A DNA stretch of 64,000 nucleotides from JBCBSK01 sp965250105. GTDB taxonomy: Bacteria > Pseudomonadota > Alphaproteobacteria > Rhizobiales > Tepidamorphaceae. The position numbers and the translations under genes were made by a program. The stretch lies in NCBI GenBank assembly GCA_965250105.1, contig OZ252290.1, positions 1,116,001 to 1,180,000 of the forward strand. Reading direction: 5' to 3'. This document shows positions 16,919-25,351 of this stretch, one piece after another (the first letter of the stretch is position 1; each line of letters starts with the position of its first letter). Below the pieces are notes generated by a model that worked only from the letters and a program-made list of their open reading frames with translations, was not told where the DNA came from and did no database searches.

Positions 16919-17617
16919 TCAGCTTGCCACCGCCTCGCCCTGTTCCATCAGATTGAGATAGCGGGCCATGCCCGAGGAAATGTGGTTGTCGGCGGCCCGG
17001 CGCGCCGCTTCGGGATCGCCCTTGGCGACGGCGGTGGTGATCGCCTCGTGCTCCTCGATCGAGCGGGCGATGTTGGAGGCGATCGACAGGCCGCGACGGC
17101 GAAACAGATGCATCTCCTTGACGAGATTGTCGTAGATGGTCTTCGCCTTGGCGTTGGCCGCGCCCTGCATCAGCATGTCGTGGAACTCGATGTTGAGCTT
17201 GTAGTAGGCGGGCGCGTTTTCCTTCACGTCGACGGCGCGCATCTGGGTCAGGTTCTTCTCCAGCCGCTCGACCAGCTTCGGCTCCAGCCCCTGTCCGACG
17301 CGCCGGGCCGCCGACGCGCAGGCCATCGCGAAGATCGCTCCGCGCAAGTCATAGAGGTTGCGCACTCCCTCGAGCGTCATCTCGTGGACGAACGCACCGC
17401 GATTGGCGATCAGGTCGATGAGGCCCGTATCGGCCAGCGACCGGATGGCCTCGCGGACCGTGCCGCGGCTCACCCCCATGACGTTGGCCAGCGCGAGTTC
17501 GTTGAGCTTCTCGCCAGCCGCCAGATCGCCCTCGACGATCATGCGCTCGATCTCGGAACGCACTTCAACGGCGAGCGTCGCCCGTCGTTGCCCGATATTG
17601 CGCACGTTCTTGTCCAT
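16919..17617 (-). CDS. GntR-family (FCD/FadR-type) transcriptional regulator
   Basis: 232 residues from the ATG at 17617, with GGAGAG just upstream. The N-terminal winged helix spans about 10-80 (LALANVMGVSRGTVREAIRSL), followed by an alpha-helical FCD effector domain whose metal-binding histidines are visible (EFHDML, EEHEAI, NHISSG). Such regulators sense organic acids. It heads the operon with matB and the DapA-like gene and is divergent from the CoA-transferase operon. Inverted repeats at 17645-17689 are its likely operators, and the TCAACA site in the tctC divergent region may be another target. Confidence 0.9.
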   Translation of the reverse strand: MDKNVRNIGQRRATLAVEVRSEIERMIVEGDLAAGEKLNELALANVMGVSRGTVREAIRSLADTGLIDLIANRGAFVHEMTLEGVRNLYDLRGAIFAMACASAARRVGQGLEPKLVERLEKNLTQMRAVDVKENAPAYYKLNIEFHDMLMQGAANAKAKTIYDNLVKEMHLFRRRGLSIASNIARSIEEHEAITTAVAKGDPEAARRAADNHISSGMARYLNLMEQGEAVAS

Positions 17618-17644
17618 GTCTCTCCATCTCACTCGCGCTAATTT

Positions 17645-17660
17645 TTGTCAACAATCAACA
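17645..17660. promoter_or_regulatory. candidate operator of the adjacent GntR regulator
   Basis: TTGTCAACAA at 17645-17654 has TTGT/ACAA half-sites in inverted orientation, and TCAACA occurs twice in tandem (17648-17653 and 17655-17660). It lies in the short divergent gap between the GntR gene and the CoA-transferase gene. TCAACA also forms the arm of the inverted repeat at 10089-10106. Confidence 0.5.
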
Positions 17661-17667
17661 TTCATAT

Positions 17668-17689
17668 TGCGAACTTAGGATTGTTCGCA
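17668..17689. promoter_or_regulatory. 7-8-7 inverted repeat before the CoA-transferase gene
   Basis: TGCGAAC at 17668-17674 and its exact reverse complement GTTCGCA at 17683-17689. It ends seven bases before an in-frame ATG at 17697, so if that ATG were used the repeat would cover the leader. The repeat supports initiation at the ATG at 17730, which has a good ribosome site. It may be an operator or an RNA hairpin in the 5' leader. Confidence 0.45.
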
Positions 17690-17729
17690 TAAAGGTATGG
17701 CAAAGCTCACCTCGGCGGGAGAGGCAAGA

Positions 17730-18968
17730 ATGGCACAAGGCGCAGATCAGCACGCAGCCGCCGATGACGCGGCGCCGCAACCCGATGCCGACCGCGTGGC
17801 GAGCACCGCCCTCAAGGGTTTGCGCGTGCTCGATCTGACCCGCGTGAGGTCGGGGCCGACCTGTGTGCGCCAGCTCGCCGACTGGGGCGCCGATGTCATC
17901 AAGATCGAGGCGCCCGTCGATAACGCGCAGCTCGGCGGACCCCGCTCCGGCCCCGATTTCCAGAACCTGCATCGCAACAAACGCAGCCTGACGCTCAACC
18001 TGAAGTCGCCGCAGGGGCTCGAAGCCTTTCGGCGCCTCGCCGACAGCGCGGATGTCGTGGTGGAGAATTTTCGCCCCGATGTGAAGGGCCGGCTCGGCAT
18101 CGACTACGACACGCTGTCGAAGACGAATCCCAGGCTGGTCTATGCGTCGATCTCGGGCTTCGGCCAGGACGGCCCGCTCGCCAAGCGCCCCGGCTTCGAC
18201 CAGATCGCCCAGGGCATGGGCGGGCTGATGTCGATCACCGGCAAGCCCGGCGAGGGCCCGATGCGGGTCGGCATTCCCATCGCCGATCTGTGCGCCGGCC
18301 TGCTGGCCGCGCAAGGCATCCTGATGGCGCTGATGGAACGGCAGCATTCGGGACGCGGGCAATGGGTGCAGACCTCGCTGCTGCAGGCCCAGGTCTTCAT
18401 GCTCGACTTCCAGGCGGCGCGCTATCTGGTCGATGGCGAGGTGCCGAAACAGGCCGGCAACAACCACCCCACCTCCATCCCGACCGGCGTGTTCCGGACC
18501 AGCGACGGCCATATCAACCTGGCCGTCGCCGGCCAGGAGATCTGGAGGCGCTTCGCCCTGGCGCTGAACCGTCCGGACTGGCTCGAGGACGATCGTTTCG
18601 CGACGGCGCAGGCCCGGTCGACAAACCGCGACGCGCTTGGCGCGGAAATCGAGGCGATCACCGTCACGCGCTCAAGCGCCGACTGGATCGAGACCATGAC
18701 CGAGGCCGGCGTTCCGGCCGGCGAGATCAACGATATCGGCCAGGTCTTCGAGAGCCCGCAAGTTCATCACCTGGGGCTGGCGCAGCCGGTGACCAGCCAT
18801 GAGCGTGGCGAGACCCGGCTCGTCGGCCAGCCGATCCTGATGAGCCGAACGCCAAGCCATATCGCGGCACCACCGCCGCTGGCCGGCCAGCACTCCGACG
18901 AGATCCTGCGGGAGATCGGCTATTCGGACACCGACATCGCTTCCATGAAGGCCGCGGGCGCGACTTAG
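17730..18968 (+). CDS. class III CoA-transferase (CaiB/BaiF family)
   Basis: 412 residues from the ATG at 17730, preceded by GGGAGAGG; an ATG at 17697 would add 11 residues but has a weak ribosome site. LRVLDLTRVRSGP (31-43), GADVIKIEAP (53-62), NKRSLTLNLK (83-92) and VVENFRPDV (110-118) are family landmarks, and Asp157 in PGFDQIAQGMGG is the catalytic aspartate that forms the acyl-anhydride with CoA donors. The enzyme moves CoA between acids, often dicarboxylates. It forms an operon with a crotonase-fold protein and a thioesterase and is divergent from the GntR regulator. Confidence 0.9.
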   Translation: MAQGADQHAAADDAAPQPDADRVASTALKGLRVLDLTRVRSGPTCVRQLADWGADVIKIEAPVDNAQLGGPRSGPDFQNLHRNKRSLTLNLKSPQGLEAFRRLADSADVVVENFRPDVKGRLGIDYDTLSKTNPRLVYASISGFGQDGPLAKRPGFDQIAQGMGGLMSITGKPGEGPMRVGIPIADLCAGLLAAQGILMALMERQHSGRGQWVQTSLLQAQVFMLDFQAARYLVDGEVPKQAGNNHPTSIPTGVFRTSDGHINLAVAGQEIWRRFALALNRPDWLEDDRFATAQARSTNRDALGAEIEAITVTRSSADWIETMTEAGVPAGEINDIGQVFESPQVHHLGLAQPVTSHERGETRLVGQPILMSRTPSHIAAPPPLAGQHSDEILREIGYSDTDIASMKAAGAT

Positions 18969-19085
18969 GGCAACCGGCGCCAAGGACGGCGTCGGTTGCT
19001 CTAACTTCTTGAGATCGAGCATCTTTCCGCGTTTTGATTGAGCAAATCACACCGCGGGATGTTCTAAGCTAACGGACAGGACATC

Positions 19086-19871
19086 ATGACCGATAAGATC
19101 ATTACCGAGACATCGGGCGATATCGCTCGGATTATCTTCAACCAGCCCGAAAAGCGAAACGCGGTCTCGCTCGAGATGTGGGAAGCGGTCGAGGCCGCGA
19201 CCGACCGCTATGCGCAAGACCCCGAGGTGCGGATCCTGATCCTTTCGGGCGCCGGCGGGAAGGCCTTCGTGTCAGGCGCCGATGTCTCCAAGTTCGAAAG
19301 CGAGCGGGCCAGCGCGGAAGCCGTCGCCCATTACAACGCCACGACCAAGCGCGTCTATGACATGATCGAGGCGTTTCCCAAGCCGACGATCGCCCAGATC
19401 GACGGGTTCTGCGTCGGCGGCGGCGTCGCGCTGGCGCTGAGCTGCGATCTGCGCATCTGCGGAGAAGGATCGCAATTCGCCATTCCCGCCGCCAAGCTCG
19501 GCCTCGGCTATGGCTATCCCGGCATCAAGCGGCTCGTCGACGTGGTCGGCCCGTCCTTCGCCAAGGAAATCTTCTTCACCGCGCGTCGTTTCGATGCCGA
19601 GGAAGCCCGCGTGATGGGGCTCGTGAACCGGGTCGTCGAAGATGGCAAGGTGGCCGACGCGGCCCGGGAAACCGCCGAGATGATCGCCGCCAACGCGCCG
19701 ATGACCGTGGGTTCGGTCAAATATATCGTCGGCGAAACGGTCAAGGACGAAAGCGCCCGCGATCTCGCCGAATGCGAGCGGCGCGTGAAGGCCTGCTTCG
19801 ACAGCCAGGACTATATCGAGGGCCGTCGCGCCTTCCTGGAAAAGCGCAAGCCAGAATTCGTGGGCGCGTGA
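19086..19871 (+). CDS. crotonase-superfamily protein lacking both hydratase glutamates
   Basis: 261 residues, crotonase fold. The oxyanion-hole segments are present: KAFVSGADVSKF at 59-70 and GFCVGGGVAL at 107-116. The two glutamates that activate water in enoyl-CoA hydratase are both replaced by alanine (Ala115 after GGGV and Ala135 in AIPAAKLG). Hydratase activity is therefore unlikely. Crotonase members without them include decarboxylases, isomerases and hydrolases acting on acyl-CoA thioesters; a malonyl-type CoA substrate would fit the nearby malonyl-CoA synthetase. It shares a TGATG stop-start overlap with the next gene. Confidence 0.85.
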   Translation: MTDKIITETSGDIARIIFNQPEKRNAVSLEMWEAVEAATDRYAQDPEVRILILSGAGGKAFVSGADVSKFESERASAEAVAHYNATTKRVYDMIEAFPKPTIAQIDGFCVGGGVALALSCDLRICGEGSQFAIPAAKLGLGYGYPGIKRLVDVVGPSFAKEIFFTARRFDAEEARVMGLVNRVVEDGKVADAARETAEMIAANAPMTVGSVKYIVGETVKDESARDLAECERRVKACFDSQDYIEGRRAFLEKRKPEFVGA

Positions 19872-20341
19872 TGGCCGGGGCCGATCTCGCCCGCATCGAC
19901 ACGGAAGCGGCCCGGGCACATTTCGACCAGGCGCTCGACGGTCACGCGCAGGCCTTCGAAACCTTCTTCTTCGCGCGCTTCCTGGGTCTTTCCTTCGAAT
20001 ATTTGCCGCTCGAGGCGCCCGATGCCGAAAAGGAAGTTTGCCGGGTTAGTTTTCCCGTCACGGACATGCTGAGAAACCCGCAAGGCTCGCTGCATGGCGG
20101 CGCGATGACCTCGGCGATGGACATCTCCATGGGCCATCTCGTGAAGAAGATCGCCGGTCCCGGCGCGACAATCGAACTAAAGGTGCAGTTCATGCGACCG
20201 GTGATGGACGGGCTCGTCACTTGCGAAGGCCGCTTCACCAAGAAGGGCCGGTCGATGTCGTTCATGGAAAGCCGGCTAACGGGCCCGGACGGCAAGCTCG
20301 CCGCGCTCGCCACGGCGACCTGGCAGATGCCGAAGCAGTGA
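19871..20341 (+). CDS. PaaI-family acyl-CoA thioesterase
   Basis: 156 residues from the ATG at 19871, which overlaps the stop codon of the crotonase-fold gene, so translation is probably coupled. NPQGSLHGGAMTSAMDISMG at about 75-94 is the hotdog-fold signature of PaaI-type thioesterases, and the later strand VQFMRPV is also typical. It hydrolyses acyl- or aroyl-CoA to free acid and CoA. As last gene of the CoA-transferase operon it could release the product or recycle trapped CoA. Confidence 0.87.
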   Translation: MAGADLARIDTEAARAHFDQALDGHAQAFETFFFARFLGLSFEYLPLEAPDAEKEVCRVSFPVTDMLRNPQGSLHGGAMTSAMDISMGHLVKKIAGPGATIELKVQFMRPVMDGLVTCEGRFTKKGRSMSFMESRLTGPDGKLAALATATWQMPKQ

Positions 20342-20390
20342 GCGCCCCGCACGGTACGACATGACCGAAAGCGCCCGCGGGGGTTAGCCG

Positions 20391-21443
20391 TCAATCCAGC
20401 GGGGCGTGAAGCCGCGTGCCGTCGGTGATGATCCCGCCGCGATTACCGACGTCGATGCTGCCATAGCGCTGCGTGAAGCATGCCGGGAGTTCCCGGTCGC
20501 CCTCGATCGACAGCCAGAGCCGGAACAGGTGCCGCCGCTCCGTCGGGTCGGGCCAGTCCGTGAACGCGGTCCGGTCGTGCAACTGCCCGTGATTATAGAC
20601 GAACTGCATGTCGCCTGGCTCGAGGCGCATCGTCAGATGCAGGTCCGAGTCATTGGCGAGTGCGTCGAACAGGTCCAGCGCGTCGACATGTGACGGCGTC
20701 AGCCGCATGGCGTCGGGAAAGCGCTGGGCGCTGTCAATATACTGACGCTGATAGAAGACCGTCAGCTTGCCGTCATGCCAGCTCAGCGGCGGGATCGTCA
20801 TGAAGGGCTGCATGCCGTCCGGCACCTCGCCGCGCCGGTCGGTGGCGATGGGCTCGAACAGTTTTTCCAGGAGGTCGGGGCGCTCGGCCCGCATGTGGTT
20901 ATAGATCGTCTCGGCGCTGACCAGCAGCGAATCGCCGCCCTCCATCGCCTCCTTCAGGCAGAGCAGGCCGACGACATCCGCGCTGTCGGTGTGAAAGCTC
21001 TGCCGGGCATTGGTCTGATAGATGCGGGCATTGGCGTCATTGGGATCGGCGCCGATATTGCGCACATGGCCGAGGATATGACCGGCTGCATTTTGCGACC
21101 GCGCCGAACCGAGATGCGCGCCGACGCCGCAGAAGATCGCCGCGGCCATCTCCTGGGAATAGCCGCTAACAGGCAGGCCGCGCAGAACCTCGAAACCGAT
21201 GCCGTGCAGCAGCTTGTCCTTCAGCGCGGCGAGATGAGCGTCAAACGTCCGGAGCGGGAAATCCTCCTTGGCGATCTCGCCGATATCGCGCCCGAGCCCG
21301 AGAAAATGCCGCGCGGCCTGTTCGAGATCCGCGATATCGTCCGGCGATAATCGCACCAGCCAGGCTTCGGGCCGGGCCTGCATGTCGCGACCAATCCAGG
21401 CGGAAGGGCCGGTCAATGTGTCGGGGAGTGTTGCGTCGAGCAT
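20391..21443 (-). CDS. TauD/TfdA-family Fe(II)/2-oxoglutarate-dependent oxygenase
   Basis: 350 residues from the ATG at 21443; an ATG at 21467 (eight residues longer) cannot be excluded as neither has a strong ribosome site. The iron-binding His-x-Asp is in SFHTDSADVVGLLCL (about 180-190), and the distal His in YNHGQLHDRTAF with an Arg that binds 2-oxoglutarate farther on (RRHLFRLWL). Such enzymes hydroxylate or demethylate small acids, sulfonates or amines. Its gene runs the same way as the class II aldolase and the butyrobetaine-hydroxylase-like oxygenase upstream. Confidence 0.87.
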   Translation of the reverse strand: MLDATLPDTLTGPSAWIGRDMQARPEAWLVRLSPDDIADLEQAARHFLGLGRDIGEIAKEDFPLRTFDAHLAALKDKLLHGIGFEVLRGLPVSGYSQEMAAAIFCGVGAHLGSARSQNAAGHILGHVRNIGADPNDANARIYQTNARQSFHTDSADVVGLLCLKEAMEGGDSLLVSAETIYNHMRAERPDLLEKLFEPIATDRRGEVPDGMQPFMTIPPLSWHDGKLTVFYQRQYIDSAQRFPDAMRLTPSHVDALDLFDALANDSDLHLTMRLEPGDMQFVYNHGQLHDRTAFTDWPDPTERRHLFRLWLSIEGDRELPACFTQRYGSIDVGNRGGIITDGTRLHAPLD

Positions 21444-21577
21444 TTTCTGGCTTCGTCCGGCATTCATACGGCTCGACCGAGCATACGCCATTCCGCACGC
21501 GGCGATTTTCAGGAAACGACGCTCATTTCCCGCCAGGCCCATCCCCTAAGGTGCATCCGGTGGATCCCCGCGTTCCC

Positions 21578-21592
21578 GGGCCTAAAGCCCGA
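21578..21592. terminator. short GC hairpin between aldolase and TauD-family genes
   Basis: CGGGC at 21578-21582 and GCCCG at 21588-21592 with loop CTAAA, just past the stop of the class II aldolase gene on the minus strand. No T-run follows, so terminator function is tentative. Confidence 0.3.
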
Positions 21593-21609
21593 GATATGGC
21601 CGGCCCGGC

Positions 21610-22374
21610 CTAGCGCGCATGGTCGCTGCCGCGCGCCTCGAGCAGGCGCATGAGGCCGGGCCATTCCGTCTCGCCGTTGTAATTGTAATGTTCCGATGTC
21701 GCCATCTGGTCCTGATAGCGGGCCACTTTCTGGGGGTCGATCAGGTGCGGGTCGCGCCCCATCGACAGGGTCTTGATCTGGGCGGCGCAGGTCTGGCGCA
21801 GGAAATAGGCGCGGAAGAAGGCCGCCGCCGCCGTCTCGCCGAGCGCGTAATAGCCGTGGTTCCGGCTGATCAGGATCTGGTTTCCGCCGAGTTGCGCGAC
21901 GAAGTGATCGCCGAACGCGTCATCCTCGTCGAATTCATATTCGATATAGCCGGTGATATTGCCGAGATAGATGGCGGGCTGATTGAGCGGCATGAGCCCG
22001 TCCTCGATCGAGCCGACGGCCATCACGTCTTCCTCATGGCCATGCACGAAGAAGTTCGCATCCGGCCGCGTGCCGAAAATCCACTGGCAGAGGTTCTGCA
22101 CGCCGTCGTTCAGCCATGGCGCGTCGGCGTCGACGGGTTGGCCCGAAGCGTCGATCTTGACCAGGCTGGAGGCCCGCGCCTCTTCCCAGAACATGCCATA
22201 GGGATGCGTCAGATAGTGGTCGGGCTGGTCCGGCACGCGGGCGCAGACCGCGCCATTGGCCAGATCCGACATGCCGTAATGGGCGAGAACCCGGAACAGG
22301 GCGGCAAGGTCGACCCGCGCCTGCCATTCGGCGGCGGAACAGTCCGGTGACGGTTTGATCGATGTGACGGACAT
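21610..22374 (-). CDS. class II aldolase/adducin-family protein
   Basis: 254 residues, full length for this family. Zinc-ligand histidines appear in FVHGHEEDV (about 107-115) and SRNHGYY (about 171-177), and an early LANGAVCARV-type phosphate-loop region near 39-48 is degenerate. Family members cleave phosphorylated or free hydroxy-oxo sugars, or act as decarboxylases or dehydratase-like lyases. Its start is only three bases from the end of the butyrobetaine-hydroxylase-like gene, so the two are co-transcribed. An enzyme that splits the hydroxylated oxygenase product is a plausible role, as in carnitine biosynthesis where an aldolase follows a hydroxylase; this is inference. Confidence 0.85.
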   Translation of the reverse strand: MSVTSIKPSPDCSAAEWQARVDLAALFRVLAHYGMSDLANGAVCARVPDQPDHYLTHPYGMFWEEARASSLVKIDASGQPVDADAPWLNDGVQNLCQWIFGTRPDANFFVHGHEEDVMAVGSIEDGLMPLNQPAIYLGNITGYIEYEFDEDDAFGDHFVAQLGGNQILISRNHGYYALGETAAAAFFRAYFLRQTCAAQIKTLSMGRDPHLIDPQKVARYQDQMATSEHYNYNGETEWPGLMRLLEARGSDHAR

Positions 22375-22377
22375 GAC

Positions 22378-23607
22378 TTAATCCCTTTCCTGATCGCTCT
22401 TTCGGCTGCCGCCATCGGCATTGAACCGGCGCTTGATGGTGCGGATGCGCGAATGGAGATCGTCGCGATCCGCATAGATGCCCTCGATGAAGCGCGCGCC
22501 GCCCTTCGCGTCATAGCCAGAGCGGCCATGCAGGACCCGGCGGTTGTCGAAGGCCAGGAGATCGCCCGACTCATAACGGAACGCCATGCCATAGGCGGGG
22601 TCCTGGGCTCGGGCGCAGAAGGCGCGATAGGCCTTGTAGGCGCGCGCCTGGACCTCGATCGGCGCGCGCAGGGGCGCCCGCAGAAACGTGTTGTAGCGTA
22701 TGCCGGTGATCGCGCCGGTCGCATCCGTTTCCACGACAGGCCCCCGCCCGCGATAGTGCGACGTGCGGGCGCGGTTGTTGTAGTCCCAGCTATCGGTGAC
22801 CAGCGAATGGAAGTGGTCGGGCTCGGACGCGCGCATGTCCTCGGCGACACGATAGCCATCCACATAGATGCCCTCGCCGCCGGTCGTCGTGTTCTCGCGC
22901 GTATAGAGAAACTGCAGGCCGAAGGGCAGTTCGCGGGTCGGCAGGTCGATATGCTGGAGGAGGCTGCCGGACGTATAGGCCTGGCTGTCGGGATCATCCT
23001 TGATCTCCAAGACATAGTGCCGGCCGAAATTGCTTTCGCGGATCGGGCCGATCCGTGTCACGATCTCTTCCAAAAGACCGCCCCGCCGCGGCAGGCCGCG
23101 CAGCCGCGCCAGGCCATGGTCGCGCAGGGCTTCGAGCCAGGCCAGGAAGACATGCTCATCCTCAAGTGCCATGGGGCCGTCGAAGCTCGGCGGTTCGGAT
23201 TGCTCGGCCCCGGTCCACAGAACGGGAGGCTTCCGCGCCGGGGTGCCGAAATAGGCGGTGCCGTGAAGCCAGCCGGGATGAAACCGGGTACTCAGCCCGT
23301 CTGAGAACCGCACGCTCAAGGCGCCGCTTGCGTCAAGGCCCGCCGAGACGATGGCGATGTCTTCGGCGATGTCGGTCGGCGCGATGGCCATCTCCCGCGC
23401 CTTGGGATGGGTGGTCGCGGGATCGGGACTGTTCTCGCGCAAGAGAAGCACGTGATGATCGCTGCGAGACCCGTCCGACCAGGTCAGCGACAGTCCATCG
23501 CGGGTAACCGAGACATCCTCGATGGCCTGCCGGATAGGCCAGGTCTCGAAGTCGGGCGTGCCGGGCAGGTCCGATATGAGCGGGTCTGGCATCAGCAGGT
23601 CTGACAT
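22378..23607 (-). CDS. gamma-butyrobetaine/trimethyllysine hydroxylase-like 2-oxoglutarate oxygenase
   Basis: 409 residues from the ATG at 23607, eight bases after GGGAGG; upstream in-frame starts are over the divergent regulator. An N-terminal GBBH-like domain (about 30-120) precedes the TauD-type catalytic core. Iron ligands are His219 and Asp221 in LLQHIDLP and His360 in RRVLHGRSGYD. In the N-terminal domain the three zinc cysteines of true butyrobetaine hydroxylases are replaced (Ser60, Asp62 and Thr65 in the RENSPDPATTHP segment), so the structural zinc site seems lost. It begins an operon with the class II aldolase and is divergent from a GlxA-type regulator. Confidence 0.87.
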   Translation of the reverse strand: MSDLLMPDPLISDLPGTPDFETWPIRQAIEDVSVTRDGLSLTWSDGSRSDHHVLLLRENSPDPATTHPKAREMAIAPTDIAEDIAIVSAGLDASGALSVRFSDGLSTRFHPGWLHGTAYFGTPARKPPVLWTGAEQSEPPSFDGPMALEDEHVFLAWLEALRDHGLARLRGLPRRGGLLEEIVTRIGPIRESNFGRHYVLEIKDDPDSQAYTSGSLLQHIDLPTRELPFGLQFLYTRENTTTGGEGIYVDGYRVAEDMRASEPDHFHSLVTDSWDYNNRARTSHYRGRGPVVETDATGAITGIRYNTFLRAPLRAPIEVQARAYKAYRAFCARAQDPAYGMAFRYESGDLLAFDNRRVLHGRSGYDAKGGARFIEGIYADRDDLHSRIRTIKRRFNADGGSRKSDQERD

Positions 23608-23704
23608 CGTCGCATCCTCCCGCCGCAAAGCTATCGCGTGGCAGGCGCGAAGCGTTGACATGATCTGGCAAAATCCTGACGCTATTCGGCAAGAGGCTAT
23701 CTCC

Positions 23705-24643
23705 ATGCCAAGCGTCGATATCGTTCTGACGGAAAACTTTCCCATCCTCTCGGTCACGCTCGTGACCGAGCCGCTGCGGGTCGCAAACCGGGAATTGGCG
23801 GCGCCGGACTGGCAATGGCGTCTTCTGTCGGCCACGGGCGGCAGGATCCCGAGTTCAAGCGGCATCGCGCTCGACACGGTCGCCCTCGACGATCAACCGA
23901 GCGATGTGGTCCTGCTTGTTTCGTCCTATGCGCCCGAGCGCGCGCTGGCCGATCCGCTCCTGGCCTGGCTGCGCGCCAGGGCGCGGCGCGGCGCGCTGAT
24001 GGGCTGTGTCGACACCGGCGCGATGATCTTCGCCGAGGCCGGACTGCTGTCGACATCTCCGGCGGCGGTGCATTTCGAGGCCCTGCGCGGCTATCGCGAG
24101 GCCTATGCCGACCAGATGTTCGTCGACCGCATGTTCGATCTGTCCGAGACGCGCTGTTCGAGCGCCGGCGGCGTCGCCACCTTCGACCTGACACTTGCCT
24201 TGATCGCGCGTTTCGGCTCCCGCGACCTGTCGCGGCGCGTCGCCGAGATCCTGACCTACCGGCCGACCGAACATGCCGGACCGCAACAGAAGATGCTGGC
24301 GGAGACGTCGCTTGGACGGATGGACCGCAATCTCGGCCGCGCCGTCGACCTGATGCTCGCTCATCTCTCGGAGCCGTTGAGCATCGCCGAGATCTGCGCC
24401 CGGCTCGACCTACCCGACTGGACGCTCGGGCGGCTGTTCAAGCGGCATCTGAAAATGACGCCGTCATCCTATTACCGCTTCCTGCGCCTGTCGCAGGCCA
24501 GGAACCTGTTGCAGAATTCGAGCTATCGGATCGGCGAGATCGGGTTTCTATGCGGCTTCGACAATCCGGAGAGCTTCAGCCGGGCCTATAAGCGGCAATT
24601 CGGCGTCGCGGCCTCCGAAACCAGGGCGCTCGCTGCCGAGTGA
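23705..24643 (+). CDS. GlxA-type AraC-family regulator with DJ-1/PfpI-like domain
   Basis: 312 residues from the ATG at 23705, with AGAGG nine bases upstream; an in-frame ATG at 23660 would add 15 residues. An N-terminal DJ-1/PfpI fold (about 1-180, with CVDTGAMIFAEAGLL near 102-116) is followed by an AraC helix-turn-helix pair (about 215-305, LDLPDWTLGRLFKRH and CGFDNPESFSRAYKRQFG). Regulators of this architecture control choline, betaine and carnitine catabolism (GbdR, CdhR). It is divergent from the butyrobetaine-hydroxylase-like gene, consistent with that kind of substrate. Confidence 0.88.
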   Translation: MPSVDIVLTENFPILSVTLVTEPLRVANRELAAPDWQWRLLSATGGRIPSSSGIALDTVALDDQPSDVVLLVSSYAPERALADPLLAWLRARARRGALMGCVDTGAMIFAEAGLLSTSPAAVHFEALRGYREAYADQMFVDRMFDLSETRCSSAGGVATFDLTLALIARFGSRDLSRRVAEILTYRPTEHAGPQQKMLAETSLGRMDRNLGRAVDLMLAHLSEPLSIAEICARLDLPDWTLGRLFKRHLKMTPSSYYRFLRLSQARNLLQNSSYRIGEIGFLCGFDNPESFSRAYKRQFGVAASETRALAAE

Positions 24644-24683
24644 ATTAGAACGCGCCGACATCTGAACGGCCGCCCGCGCATAT

Positions 24684-25340
24684 TCAAGCCGCGTCCGCTT
24701 CCTTCAAATGCAGCAGAATGCGCGCATAGTTCTCTTCACCCTGGGCGCCGGTCACGAGATGGCGCTCTTGGAACACCATGGCCGGCACGCCTTGGATGCC
24801 GTGCCGCTGCCAGAAATGCTGCTTCTCGCGCACGCGGTCCGCGCGGTCACCACGCTCCAGCATCGCGCGCGCCGCATGCGGATCAAGACCCACGCGCCCG
24901 GCGAGGCTGACAAGAACCGCGATGTCGGAAACATTCTCCCGTCGCGTGAAATACGCTTCGAAAAGCGCGAGCTTCATGGCGTGGCCGCGCTCTTGATCTT
25001 CCGCCCAGTCGATTAGCTGATGAGCGCGAAACGTGTTCCACATGCGCATGTCATCGGCATAGCTGAAGGTGAAGCCAAGGGCCGCCCCCATTTCCGTCAG
25101 GCGTGCGCGTGCCGCGATCGATCCCTCGAGCGTGGTGCCATATTTCGCGGCGAGATGGTCCCGCAGGTTTTCGCCCTCTTGCCCGATCCGCGGATTGAGT
25201 TCGAAGGGGTGCCAGTGGATGTCGAGCCCGATCCCGGTTTCGCGGGATGCCTTGGCAAGCTGGTAATAGCCAATCGCGCACCAGGGGCACACGACATCGG
25301 AAACAATATCGACGCGGATCACGGTCGGATCGATGGACAT
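24684..25340 (-). CDS. DsbA-family (FrnE-like) thiol oxidoreductase
   Basis: 218 residues from the ATG at 25340. The active site CPWC lies at 18-21 (VVCPWCAIGYYQL) in a cytoplasmic protein without signal peptide. The helical insertion and the cis-Pro loop GIQGVPAMVF near 180-190 match the FrnE subgroup of DsbA proteins, which act as polyketide-related isomerases or disulphide oxidoreductases in oxidative stress. It is the third gene of an MdaB-GST-DsbA operon, 11 bases after the GST gene. Confidence 0.88.
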   Translation of the reverse strand: MSIDPTVIRVDIVSDVVCPWCAIGYYQLAKASRETGIGLDIHWHPFELNPRIGQEGENLRDHLAAKYGTTLEGSIAARARLTEMGAALGFTFSYADDMRMWNTFRAHQLIDWAEDQERGHAMKLALFEAYFTRRENVSDIAVLVSLAGRVGLDPHAARAMLERGDRADRVREKQHFWQRHGIQGVPAMVFQERHLVTGAQGEENYARILLHLKEADAA

Positions 25341-25351
25341 GAGAGACCTTC

